Source of the DNA: Sternotherus odoratus
Taxonomy: Eukaryota; Chordata; Testudines; Kinosternidae
Length of the DNA: 64,000 nt
Reading direction: 5' to 3'
Assembly: GCA_032164245.1 (NCBI GenBank)
Contig: JAVMKO010000209.1
Location: forward strand, 620,001 to 684,000
Numbering within the stretch: the first letter of the stretch is position 1; every line of letters begins with the position of its first letter. Below, in pieces: positions 32,269 to 42,730 of this stretch. Both the position numbers and the translations under genes were made by a program. Under the pieces are notes generated by a model. It saw only the letters and a list, made by a program, of their open reading frames with translations. It was not told the DNA's origin and made no database searches.

Positions 32269-35200
32269 GCACGAAGGTGATGATGGGCGCAGACACCAGG
32301 AGGAGCAGGACTAGGGTGCAGCGGGCAGCCCAGATGGTGAGGGACATGACCGGCCCTGCAACATGGAAAGGGACCTGGTGACAACCATCTCCAAAGCAGT
32401 GTGTGGGACTGCAGTGCCAGTGCTAGACACAGAGCAGCTGCTGTGTAGTGGGGACCCCGTGTGAGCTCCTGGAGGCCTAGATCTAAGGGGGAATCATGCT
32501 GCAGGTAGGCACACGCCCTGGCACAGCTGCTGGCAACCCGCCACCTGCTCCTTCCCTGAGGCTCCCACTGCCTTCTTCCTGCCAGTACGTCCACCATTAC
32601 CCCCCTCTGGAAGTCCCCGCTGCTCACCGCACCCCTCCTCCTCTTGGGAGGGGGAGTGAGGAGGGATGACAAGTCAGCGGTGGGAGGGCGGGAGAGTCTA
32701 GTTGGGTAGTGAAGTGGCTCAACTGGACTGACTCAGTGCTGGGGAGCTGGAGGCTCAAGGGGGAGGGGGAGGGTGGGAGTCAGTGGCTTAGGCCAATGCT
32801 GGAGCTGGCCTGGCTCAGGCGGGGGGGGGGGGGGGGCATTCAGGGGTGCTGGTCCTGGCGCTTGGCTCAGCTCATTCTTGGGGGTGGCGCTCGGCCTGGT
32901 GTATTTGAGGGGAGGGTGCTGGAGCTCCTCTGGTTGCAAGGGGGGCGCTCAGGACTCCTCCTGTTAAGGGGGATTTCTGGGCTCTGGTGTGCAGAGGGTG
33001 GGGCCTTGGATGGAAAAGGTGGGGCCAGTGGGCTAGCCTCCTCAAATCAGGGGTTCTCCTGCTGCACATGCACCCGGGGTCAGTTTGGCCCAGACTTTAT
33101 GTCCTGAGGTCGGAGCTGGGAGCACAGAGCCGGGCTCTGATAATCAGGGTGTGACAGAGCAATAGCCCGTTACTTGGGCGGGTCGGCTCCTCCCCTCCTC
33201 CGCTGCTGCTCACGCTGCCTGTGGGACAAGGGCAAAGAGAATCGCACCGTGTGGGAGAGACGCCTGCAGCCTCCCCAGGGACCCACCTCCCAGAGACAGA
33301 CAGAGCGGTTCTGACAGCCACTGGGGGCAGATCCCTACCGGGTGTAAATCAGCATCACCCTGCTGGAGTCCATGGGCCAGATCCCCAGCTGGTGTAAATT
33401 GGCATCCCTCCACTGGAGCACTGGAGTCCACAGGGCCCTGCCAGTTTACACCAGCTGAGGCGCTGGTCCCCAGACTCTCTCTTGCTCTGAGTGTCACACT
33501 GAGTTTCCCCACTGCAGACTCCGCGAGGACGTCACCGTCCATTTAACAAACCCTCATGTCACTGTTCCCTGGCCCCTGGCACTGAGGTCGAAGCTCCATG
33601 GGGGTGAAAATGCCCCAGGAAGCCCTGAGCCCGGATTTCCCTACCCTCTCCCACCCCCCCACCCCCACCCCCACCCCCACCCCCACCCCCCAGTCAGACA
33701 TGCTTCTTTATGGAGCACCCTTGAGAATCTGTATGCTCTGGAAACTTCCCCAAAGGGGCTCACTGAGTGGCTCTGTCAGATCTCCCAAATCTTACATGTT
33801 ACGTTCATTGAGCAGCTCTGTCCCCCTACGTAGAAACATGGTGTCCTGGAGCCTGGGGGTGGCCCTCAGCTACAAGCTAGGAGACCCCATGTTCCAGACC
33901 CAGCTCTTCCACTGAGTGTTATTAACTTCTCTGTGCACTTCACAGCCAAGCTACTAGCCAAGTGCTCATGTCCCTAAGTATAGGTGACAGCTGTCATTCA
34001 TCCCTTCTACGTATAATGAAGGGTTGCACAAGGTCACATGAGGCAGAGCTGGGAACAGAGGGGTGGGTCCTAACACGGCAAACACCCAATTCAGCCACTT
34101 TGTCTTGCTGCCTTTAAGAGGGAACTTGTCAGAATTAATTGCTGGGCTATATGGCCTCTAACACTTACCACATTCTGTTCCCAGAGCCTTGAAGTGACCC
34201 CAGGAGCCCTGGGAACCAACAACCTACTCCTGTCTCACTAACACTCATGTGATCCACTGACAAATCAGATGTTACATCTGCCACTAGGGGGTGGTGGACA
34301 TGGAGGATAAAAACCTACTTCTTCTCCTCGGTACCCTGCCGCAGAGCTATCTCCATCAGGGTTCTCTCTCTGCCATTGCAGGGATGTTTGTACTCACTCT
34401 GACGTTCACTGCCCTTACCGGTGAGGCTGAGGTGCTGGGCAGGGCTGAGCTGGGATCTGTTCACCCGGTTGTAGCTGTCCTTGATCTCGTACCCACAGGA
34501 GTAATTCCCAGAGCTCCCCCTGGACACCACATGGTCATAGTTGTAGGTGAGCTTCTCCACTGAGCCCGTCTGAGACAAAATCTCCTTCCCATCCTTACAG
34601 AAGATGACATGGGTGGCCAGGGCCCGTGAGAACACAGAGCACTGGAGCTGCACAGAGACCCCTGGGTGTGTGGACGTCTGGCTCAGGTAGAGAGTGGGGG
34701 CACGGAGAGTACCTGGGAAGAGGAATGGGTCAGAGCTGTCAGTGGGGCCATAAGTGGGGCCTGTTTCAGGGGGAGCCCAGGGAGCAGTTTGCCAAAGGAA
34801 GCTGGTTACTGTGGAAGCAGGTCGCAGTTGCTAAGAGCACGATGACCCTGCAATCAAAACCCACAGCTGGCCTGTGCCAGCTGACTCAGGCTTATGGGGC
34901 ACAGGCTACGGGGGCGTTTACGTGGCACAACCCAGCTGCGGGTGTCTAATTGCAATGTAGACATACTCTGCCTGCTGAAGAGCTGCAGGGTCCCTGCAAT
35001 GTCACTGGAACAGGCTCGTGTTTCAGCACAGCTGGGTACCGGGGGGATAATGTCAGATCTGAGACTGTCAGCTCTTCGGGGGCAGGGGCCAGAGCTTCAC
35101 ATAGGGGTGGGCAGCACCTGGCACGATGGGGCCCTGATCTGTGGGAGGGGCATCTGGGGCCACAGTAATAATAGTAATTAATAATAATCTGTTTGTGGAT

Positions 35201-35800
35201 TTTTTATTAGTATATTCCCCTCTTGCATGAGAGAGAGAAAGAGAGGTGAATTTTTCTGGGGACAGACAGACGGACTCACCGGGAGCTGAGCAGATCTGGC
35301 TGCTGGGTCTCAGCGCTGCGAACAGAAAGGAGACGTGCGGTTAGTGCTGGAGATAAAATCTCCCCCTTGTCTGATGTGCCTCTTGAGGGACAAAATCTGT
35401 CTTTAGTAGATATGAAAAAAGAATCCGGATTCATGTTCAGTGAAGAAGCAAACCAGGCAGGACCTTAGCTATGGGGCGCGTCAGATTCCTCGCACACACA
35501 GACCTTGGCTGAGCTGGGAACCACCTTTCCCTTCAGCTCTCTAGAGGGATAGATTCTCAGCTGGTGTAAACTGGCATTGATTCCAATGGAGCTGCACTGA
35601 TTTACACCAGGTGAGGATCTGGCCCAGTAGCTCTCAGACGCGGCGTTTCTACTGGTTCCTCTTTCCCTTCCACTAAAGAGGATTTGCCAGCAGTCTGGGC
35701 CAGGTGTTGTTCTTCGTTCTGTTTCCTCCCAACCTGCTACGACTTAGCACTGGATTCCTGCATACTCACCACTAAGCAAGAGGCCCAGAGACAGGATCAT
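32131..35800 (-). CDS. One-Ig-domain receptor with charged transmembrane segment
   Basis: A four-exon gene model: signal exon 35,800-35,770, second leader exon 35,315-35,280, Ig exon 34,712-34,419, and transmembrane/terminal exon 32,355-32,246. All junctions are phase 1 with GT-AG. The predicted protein is about 157 residues: leader, one C2-type Ig domain, membrane span with an arginine, and a cytoplasmic tail of only a few residues. A basic residue in the membrane and no signalling tail is the layout of activating leukocyte receptors that pair with an ITAM adaptor such as the Fc receptor gamma chain. The domain resembles the Ig domains of leukocyte-receptor-complex-type receptors, but orthology to a named gene cannot be shown. 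The stop codon and an AATAAA at 32,136-32,131 lie in or next to a CR1 fragment, suggesting the 3' end was rebuilt by that insertion. A paralogue lies at 56.2-62.5 kb. Confidence 0.75.
32246..32355 (-). CDS. Transmembrane and terminal exon of the one-Ig receptor
   Basis: After CATGTTGCAG the exon reads GPVMSLTIWAARCTLVLLLL then VSAPIITFVLEK, and ends QNRL with TAG at 32,248-32,246. The span has one arginine about six residues in, close to the extracellular face, as in activating leukocyte receptors. The bases coding for QNRL and the stop are antisense to the CR1 motif LEPVLF. Confidence 0.75.
32356..34418. other. Intron of the one-Ig receptor; simple repeats and a palindromic repeat
   Basis: No second Ig exon is found here, unlike the paralogue. 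A long G run lies at 32,821-32,836 and a (CCCCCA)n tract at about 33,653-33,692. A palindromic repeat built on AGCTGGTGTAAAT occupies about 33,328-33,470. A MIR-like stretch lies at about 33,990-34,070 (AGGTCACATGAGGCAGAGCT). Confidence 0.6.
34419..34712 (-). CDS. Ig domain exon of the one-Ig receptor (294 bp)
   Basis: Follows CTTCCCAG and ends before GTAAGGGC, phase 1 on both sides. The domain begins PTLYLSQTSTHPGVSVQLQC (first Cys), then FCKDGKEI, SQTGSVEKLTYNYDHVVSRG, and SSGNYSCGYEIKDSYNRVNR (second Cys in a YSC motif). A lysine takes the place of the usual tryptophan of the C strand, as in many Fc-receptor/LRC-type domains. The exon length equals both Ig exons of the paralogue exactly. 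Confidence 0.88.
35280..35315 (-). CDS. Second leader exon of the one-Ig receptor
   Basis: A 36-bp exon between TTCGCAG and GTGAGTC, phase 1, giving ALRPSSQICSAP. The separate mini-exon for the end of the signal peptide is typical of leukocyte-receptor-complex and Fc-receptor genes. The paralogue has a 39-bp version. Confidence 0.75.
35550..35625. repeat. Palindromic repeat (AGCTGGTGTAAA type)
   Basis: TCTCAGCTGGTGTAAACTGG and CTGATTTACACCAGGTGAGG face each other about 22 bp apart. It is the same repeat as at about 33,328-33,470 and probably a small hairpin transposon. Confidence 0.65.
35770..35800 (-). CDS. Start exon of the one-Ig receptor
   Basis: ATG at 35,800-35,798 opens MILSLGLLLS, a hydrophobic signal-peptide start, and the donor GTGAGTATG follows in phase 1. 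The paralogue starts MILSLCLLLP at 62,505 with the same exon length of 31 nt, which supports this start. Confidence 0.82.
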
Positions 35801-36180
35801 CCGGGCGGTGGGGGGAACCGATCAGAATGGAAACAGCCCAGCGATGTCTGCTGCTGATGGAGTCGGGAGGGGACAATCCTCAGTTGCTCCCTGGTCCCAC
35901 CCAACCCCCCAGCTCTGCTTGACTTCAGCAGAAGTGAAGCTCTGGTCTCTGTCTGCTCCAATCTGCTCCCGTCTAGTCCCCAGAGCTTGATATTCCAGCC
36001 AGCCCCTCTCCCTGCTCCCAGGCTCCCTGGGGTCTGTAGAACGCAGGCAGCAGAGACATCACAGCCTCCCTCCGACATGCTCTGTCCCTCATTGGGTCTG
36101 ATATTCGTCACATCTCCCCGTTTCCTGCCCCGCACCACCTCCCTTTCCCCGCCCCCGCCACAGCATCTCTATTTTGGGTT
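35801..36180 (-). promoter_or_regulatory. 5' flank shared by the two receptor genes (copy 1)
   Basis: About 380 bp upstream of the start codon align with 62,506-62,880. Shared blocks include GGACAATC(C/T)TCAGTTGCTCC, TCCCCGTTTCCTG at 36,115-36,127 and CCCCCGCCACAGCATCT. On the gene strand the middle block reads CAGGAAACGGGGA, an ETS-like core often seen in myeloid promoters. Function is inferred. Confidence 0.55.
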
Positions 36181-38690
36181 GTAAGATTGAGAACCAAAGG
36201 GGCCTGGTTTGCTTGTTGAGTCTAAACATACCACTGAGGAAACACCCCCCCCCCATCCCATTTCACTGCCTGGGGACCGAGACAGTCTCCTGGCTAAAGG
36301 CACAGCTGGGCCAAGGTGAAAGATCACTGGGTGATTGGGGGGGGGGGAGGGCTGGGATGTTGGATGAGCCTGAACCTTTTGCCTCCAACCTGGTGTCCAG
36401 TCCCTGGTCAGAAGGACCCAGCTCCCCCTAGAGAAATTAACTCTCTGGGCTTAAGGGTGACATAAATGGGGTTTGGGCCTCATGTGGGACCCACTGCACA
36501 TGGGTGAATTATCCTTTTCCTTCCCCCCACCCCCTCACCACCACAGAATAGCTACTATGGGACTGTGATGACTCACCACCTGCTTAATATCCTTTGCCTT
36601 CCTCAAAACTCAGATCCAGTCATTTCTACCCATACTATACTGACTGTCCCCCTCACCCTATTCTGGGCTCCTGAGGAGTCTGCTGTCCCTGCTGATAGAT
36701 GGAAACAAGGTCCCTTCCTGGTATCTTCTGCATCCCTCTTCATTCTGCTGCCCCTGCTGAGAGAGGGGTATCAGGACACTGACGGACGGGGAAGAACACA
36801 AGGCAATTGAGAAAGAGCATCCAGAAGTGACCTCTGAGCAGGTGGGAGCAAGAATCAGTGTGACTAAGCAAGTAGGGGACCAGGGGAAAAGGCCAAAGAA
36901 ACATTTGGGAAAGAAAGAAAGTCTTGTGAGTAGATGTGAGCACCTCTGTGGGAAGCCAAAAAGCCGCAGTCCTTAAGGGAGATCTGTCAGGAGCACAAGG
37001 CAGAGTCGTTTAGCCTAGGAACTTTACAGACGAATTTATGCAGAATTGGATTGTCCTGGGATGATGGCTGGTCACCTTTCACCCTTGGGATGGAGTCAGC
37101 TCTGCAAAGCAGCTGGACAGGGGACATTTTGGTGGAGCTCAGATGCATGGGGAATGGTCAGCAGAGCCCAGATCCTCAGGGGCTGGTCCAAGGAGCACAC
37201 TGGGAGAGGACCTGCCATAAGCAGAGCCCAGAAGACAGAAGGCTGGAACTGGATAAATATTTTTTCAATTTTTAACATCACTGTTTCAAAATCTTTTGTG
37301 AAAAATATTCCCCCCCTTTTCTCCTCCTCTCTTGGTGGCAAAATGATAAAAATGGAGGGAGGGGAAATCCCCCCAAAATAATGAAAACTGTTAAAAATCT
37401 CTTAAAAGTGTGTGTGTGTGGGGGGGGGTTTAAATGAAAATGTTCCTTTTTTTCTTTAATTTTCCAATATTGTTTTTACAAACCCCCCCAAAAGAGATTT
37501 AATGTTTTCCTTGAAAAAAATGGAAACTTTGGAAATAATGAAAATGTTTGACAAAACTCTGACTTTGAAAATGATGTGCTTTTTAAATCACAGCACTTTG
37601 GTGGCTCAGCCCAGAGTGACCCCAGGACTGTGGTTCAGGCTGAGCTGTTGGCACCCTTGGGTGCTTGGGGCTCAGACAATGCTGCCCAGAAAGGGGCTGA
37701 TCCAAAGCCCCTTGGTGTCAATGGAAACACTCCACTGGCTTTGGGATAAGGCCTCTGTGTCATGGTTCTCTTGTGACAGCTTTCATCTGGAGTGACCTGG
37801 ACCCAGACCCACCAAGGTACAGGTTCAGGGAAAGTCTACGCCATGAGCGGGTGCAATGCTTAATTTGTAATCAAAGAGGTGTTAGGGCTCAAGCAATTTT
37901 TTTACATTCATAGCTGATGCATCAAGCCCAGAGGTGCCGGGGTTCAGCCCCGGCACAAATTAACACTGGGAGGGTGAAGGGGAGGTTAATGACAGGACCA
38001 TGCACAATGCGAAATGGGATGTGAAGAAGGGAAACTCACCCTGCCCCGCTCAGCCAGTGCTCCAAACGCAGATGATACATGCAGCAAGAGCACCCACAGA
38101 GTTAGTTCGTCTTCCTGCACAAACCCTACAGCTCCCTCACTCGCACAGACCTTGAAAGGAGAAGAGAGACGGCTCCACACAGGAAGTAATGAGCAGGGAG
38201 TCACTGTGCCTCAGTGGGTCACAACTGAGAATACCGGATTCAGGACAAACTGCTGAGAAATAGGGCAGGCACACCCCAAAACTGGTGATTATTCCTCCAT
38301 AAGTTATATCAAACCAGCAATAAAAGTAAATTTCTTTCTCATCACACTGGCTAACAAGAAGTCAGAAATGCAACCTTCTTAGGGATTCCAGTCCTTGTTT
38401 CAACACCCAGACACCAAACTTAAAGAGGAGTGGTTATTTAAAACCAATTTCATCAACCAAAGAGTGCTGCTGATCCCAGAGAACCAGCTACATATCCAGC
38501 TCAGATCACTCAGATCTTACCCAATAATCATTCTGTTCCCAATCCTTTGTATTTAATATCTAAAGGGTTATTTAGAAGAGAAAAGAAAGGTGAGAGTTAA
38601 AATTGGTTAAAGGAATCAAATACATATAATTACAAAGTTTTTGCATCAAGCTTGAAGCAATGATGGAATAAACTGATGACTTGTTACGTC
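36181..38690. other. No gene recognised; AT-rich intergenic sequence
   Basis: C and G runs at about 36,246-36,256 and 36,338-36,347. An AT-rich stretch at about 37,250-37,580 of the AAAATGTT/GAAAATTT type recurs at 5,105-5,530, 53,330-53,530 and 56,500-56,960. No exon is recognised. Confidence 0.45.
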
Positions 38691-38694
38691 TCTG

Positions 38695-38996
38695 ATTCAA
38701 GAATAGCAGCTGTGTTAGTCTGTATCCGTAAAGAAAGTGAGGAATAGTTGTAGCACCTTAGAGACTAACTAGTTTATTTCAGCATAAGCTTTCGTGAGCT
38801 ATAGCTCACTTCGCTGGATGCATAGAATGGAACAGAAGTAAAATGCAAAATGCATAGAATGGAACAGAAGTAAAATGCAAAATGCATTTTACTTCTGAAC
38901 ATTCTATGCATCCAATGAAGTGAGCTATAGCTCACGAAAGCTTATGCTGAAATAAACTAGTTAGTCTCTAAGGTGCTACAACTATTCCTCGCTTTC
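38695..38996. mobile_element. Head-to-head pair of Penelope-like termini
   Basis: A left copy on the - strand (about 38,731-38,825) and a right copy on the + strand (about 38,905-38,990) are inverted copies of the same terminus. Between them are tandem GAACAGAAGTAAAATGCAAA units. Each copy carries GTGAGC-TATA-GCTCAC followed by GAAA and GCTTATGCTG, the stem II, GAAA and stem III part of a hammerhead-like fold. The 5' core is degenerate in both (AATGA and AGCGA instead of CTGATGA). Confidence 0.6.
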
Positions 38997-39499
38997 TGTT
39001 AAGTCTCTGGTTTCTTCCAAATAATTGGAAGGTCCTAAGGCCCTTGGTTAGAATGCTCCCATTTGTATAAGTCCAGAGATCAGAGCAGGAAAGAGTCAAC
39101 ATGGAGATGTTTCAAGGGCCTTTTGCAGCTTCTGCCATGTGGAGGGAAATTCACTGTTCCAGGCAAAACCTTCAGCACAGTTTGTGGAAAAGAAAAAGCA
39201 GTTCAGTACACAAGATGGAGTTCAGTACCACATGATCAAGTCACATGCATGCATTGTTGAGTCATAGCAGCCATTACCCGTAGTATGGCTTTCTCAGGAA
39301 AGTCCATCAGGTGTGGATAAGCTTCCTTCATGACCCATTGTGTGGGTCCAGTGGTGAGCTCTCGCTAGGCCTCACACTGACCCATTGTGTTCATAATATC
39401 TCCTTCACAATGTGCCAACTAGAGTGGATGTAAATACCTTGTGGGTGTTACCCAGAAGCAAACACATTTGAAATACAGGTATACAGCCAATATTCATAA
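38997..39499. other. No gene recognised
   Basis: Ordinary intergenic sequence between the Penelope-like pair and the Helitron. Confidence 0.4.
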
Positions 39500-41600
39500 C
39501 TAGCATAAGTGCCCGGCGTTGCTCGGGTCAGTCGGAGGTGGGGAGGGGGCAGACAGTTGACACCCCCTGACCAACCCCAACACCCACCCTTCACCCAACC
39601 TGACATCTTCCCACCCCCCCGACCAACCCCAAGACCCCCCGGCTCACTTACCCCCCGACCAAACCCGACAACCCCACCTGACCCCCCAAAACAAACCCGA
39701 CACCCCCACCTCACCCCCCGACCAAACCCGACACCCCCACCTCACTCCCTGAGCAAACCCGACACCCCCACCTCACCCCCCCGACCGAACAGTGTATTTA
39801 ATAATCTGTGTGCTACACAGTGCACCGTGAGCCGGGGGGGGGGGGTGTCGGGTTTGGTCGGGGGGTCAGGTGGGGGTGTTGGGTTTGCTTGGGGGGGTCA
39901 GGTGGGGTTGTCGGGTTTGGTCGGGGGGTAAGTGAGCCGGGGGGGTGTAGGGTTTGGTCTGGGGGGGTGGGAAGGTGTTGGGGTGGGTGAGGGGTGAGTG
40001 TTGCGGTTGGTCAGGGGGTGTTGCGGTTGGTGGGGGGTTGAGGTGGGGGTGTCAGGTTTGCTTGGGGGGATGAGGTAGGGGTGTCGGGTTCGGTCGGGGG
40101 TAAGTGAGCCGGGGGGGTGTCGGGTTTGGTCTGGGGGGGTGGGAAGGTGTTGTGGTGGGTGAGGGGTGAGGTGTGGGTGTTGGGGTTGGTCAGGGGGTGT
40201 TGTGGTTGGTGGGGGGGTGAGGTGGGGGTGTCGGGTTTGCTTGGGGGGGTGAGGTGGGAGTGTCGGGTTCGGTCGGGGGGTAAGTGAGCCGGGGGGTGTC
40301 AGGTTTGGTCTGGGGGTGTTGCGATTGGTGTGGGGGGGGTGAGGTGGGGGTGTCAGGTTCGGTCAGGGGGTAAGTGAGCCAGGGGGTGTCGGGTTTGGTG
40401 TGGGGGGGTGGGAAGGTGTTGGGGTGGGTGAGGGGTGAGGGGTGGGTGTTGGGGTTGGTCAGGGGGTGTTGCGGTTGGTGGGGGGGTGAGGTGGCGGTGT
40501 TGGGTTTGGTCGGGGGGTAAGTGAGCCGGGGGGGGGGGGTGTCGGGTTTGGTCTGGGCACCCACCCCAACACCTTCCCCCCCCCCAGACCAAACCCAACA
40601 CCCACACCACACCCCTCACCCCCCCGACACCTTCCCACCCCCCAGACCAACCCCGACACCCCCCGGCTCACTTACCCCCCGACCAAACCCGACACCCCCA
40701 CCTCACCCCCCCAAGCAAACCCAACACCCCCACCTCACCCCCCCACCAACCGCAACACCCCCTGACCAACCCCAACACCCCCACCCCACCCCCCCGACCG
40801 AACCCGACACCCCCACCTCACTTACCGTCCCACCAAACCCAACTCAGATCCGTCGCAGGCGGGGAGGGATTCCGGAGACCTTCGCAGGTGGGGGGGGGGG
40901 GGCACAGAGCTGATGGAGTCCGGGGTTGAGGTGGGAGGGGCAGAGAACTGAGGGCTCTCCGGGGTTCCGTTGGGAGGGGGGAGGGGCAGAGAACGGAGGG
41001 ATCTCCGGGGTTCCGTTGGGAGGGGGGAGGGGTAGAGAACTGAGGGATCTCTGGGGTTCTGTTGGGAGGGGGGAGGGGCAGAGAACTGAGGGATCTCCGG
41101 GGTTCCGTTGGGAGGGGGGAGGGGCAGAGAACTGAGGGATCTCCGGGGTTCCGTTGGGAGGGGGGAGGGGCAGAGAACTGAGGGATCTCCGGGGTTCCGT
41201 TGGGAGGGGGGAGGGGCAGAGAACGGAGGGATCTCCGGGGTTCCGTTGGGAGGGGGGAGGGGCAGAGAACTGAGGGATCTCCGGGGTTCCGTTGGAGGAG
41301 GGAGGGGTGAGCTGAGCGAGTGAGGTGTCTGTTGGAGGGGGGTATTATGACATCATCACCACCTAACCGCCCAGCCGATGTGATTGGCCCTGAAAGACTT
41401 TCACCCCTGGGGGGCGTCAGAGGTGAGATCCGAAAATTTTTCGACCCTTACCAGCATCTAGACCCCAAGACCCCTCACTGTACCAAATTTCAAGTCTCTG
41501 GCTCAAACGGTGCGGGAGGAGTTCGCAAGTCATACGTACATACATACATACATACATACATACACACATACATACACCACTTGACTTTTATATATATAGA
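39500..41600 (-). mobile_element. Helitron, family 2 copy, - strand, with inverted minisatellite blocks
   Basis: Read on the - strand it begins A|TCTATATATATAAAAGTC at 41,600. It ends with CCCG-AGCAACGC-CGGG, CACTTATG and CTAG|T at 39,500. The termini match the + strand copy at 28,803-29,820. A (CATA)n tract lies at about 41,535-41,575. Internally, C-rich arrays (39,540-39,790 and 40,555-40,850) alternate with a G-rich array (39,830-40,550). A tandem array of about 46-bp units (GAGAACTGAGGGATCTCCGG) fills 40,930-41,320. All long frames inside are repeat artefacts. Confidence 0.88.
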
Positions 41601-42529
41601 TTTCAGATACAAAAATGATGCATTCAATACGAAAAGGATGGTCACATTCAGCAAACCATAACTTTTCCATGGACACCATATATGGCATACTTTGTACAAG
41701 ATTTCTTGTGATTCTATAACAGTGGTAGCAACAATGATCTAAATGGTCATATTTTAATCATATAATGTCACACAGGGCTCCTCTCTGTTAATGCTTTAAG
41801 AGAGACTTGAAGGAGTCCTCTGCACAGAGCTGGCAAGAGAGACAGAAATCTATACATGTCTATGATAGGGGATAGAGATATACAGTATATAGAGAGATAG
41901 ATATCCCAAAAGCCTGGCTAATAATGAGCAACCTGGTATCTGCCTGGCAGGCCAATGATCCTGGACTATTTTATCCGAAGAGGGGAAGTGCCTAGATTTG
42001 GGAAAACATCAGAGACACAAGCTGGGAAATCTGCCATTAGGGATTTAATTGATCTTGCGGACAGTCCCATCCCCTGTTACTTCTGGGATCACAACTTGCC
42101 TCCTTTCACTGGCCCATACCCCAGGGCAAGCAGGGCAGAATTAGACCCATCTCCCCAGTCCTGCAGAGGATATTGATGGAGCTAGATGCTGCGGGCGTAG
42201 AGAGCAATTGGCTGCTGCTCAGTGACTCTTTGTGCACAAAATCCAGCTGCTCTATGCAGCTGCATAAGGAGGGACCAGTAGGATGAGCCGTCAACACCCT
42301 GAGCATCTGCAGGGTCTCCTGTGCAGACACCTCTTCCACTGCCCAGTGGTGAGCTCTCGCTAGGCCTCACACCGAGCTAGCAGACCAGCGGAGCAGGAGT
42401 GTATCACACACTATGATGTGGGATTGAATAGCACGCTATCACAATGTTATTTTTGTCCTCACACGTTAATCTGCCTCATTCTCGCTCTCCATTTAGTCTG
42501 TTCTCATGGGGTTTCCAGGGCAGTTTATT
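41601..42529. other. No gene recognised
   Basis: A (TATA/GAGA)-rich patch lies at about 41,875-41,905. A GGTGAGCTCTCGCTAGGCCTCACAC-like sequence at about 42,349-42,373 also occurs at about 39,353-39,377, indicating a dispersed repeat. No exon is recognised. Confidence 0.4.
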
Positions 42530-42730
42530 TTCATAGTCGTACATTTAAAGGTCAGAAGGGACCTATGGAACCATCTCGTCAGAGCGTCTGCACAGCCCAG
42601 GCCAGAGAGCCTCCCCCAAGGATCTCTGCATTGAGCTGCTAATTCCTGGCTGAGCTAGAGCACATCTGGTAGAAAGAGACGTCCCCTCTCATCACAGTTT
42701 AAAGATCCTAAACTGGTTCCCATTTCTGAA
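42530..42730 (-). repeat. CR1 3'-region fragment
   Basis: TTAAAGGTCAGAAGGGACC and the following CAGGCCAGAGAGCCTC resemble the reversed 3' untranslated part of CR1 LINEs. It is shorter than the 49.7-kb copy. Confidence 0.55.

Noticed and set aside
33097..33542. Second Ig or stalk exon in the one-Ig receptor intron
   Set aside because: The frames follow the palindromic repeat and show no Ig cysteines or YxC motif.
28111..41320. Regular repeats as a possible CRISPR array
   Set aside because: The arrays are contiguous micro- and minisatellites without unique spacers, in vertebrate DNA.
39448..41330. Many repetitive frames up to 140 codons
   Set aside because: Same cause: arrays inside the - strand Helitron. 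No start context, splice support or domain.
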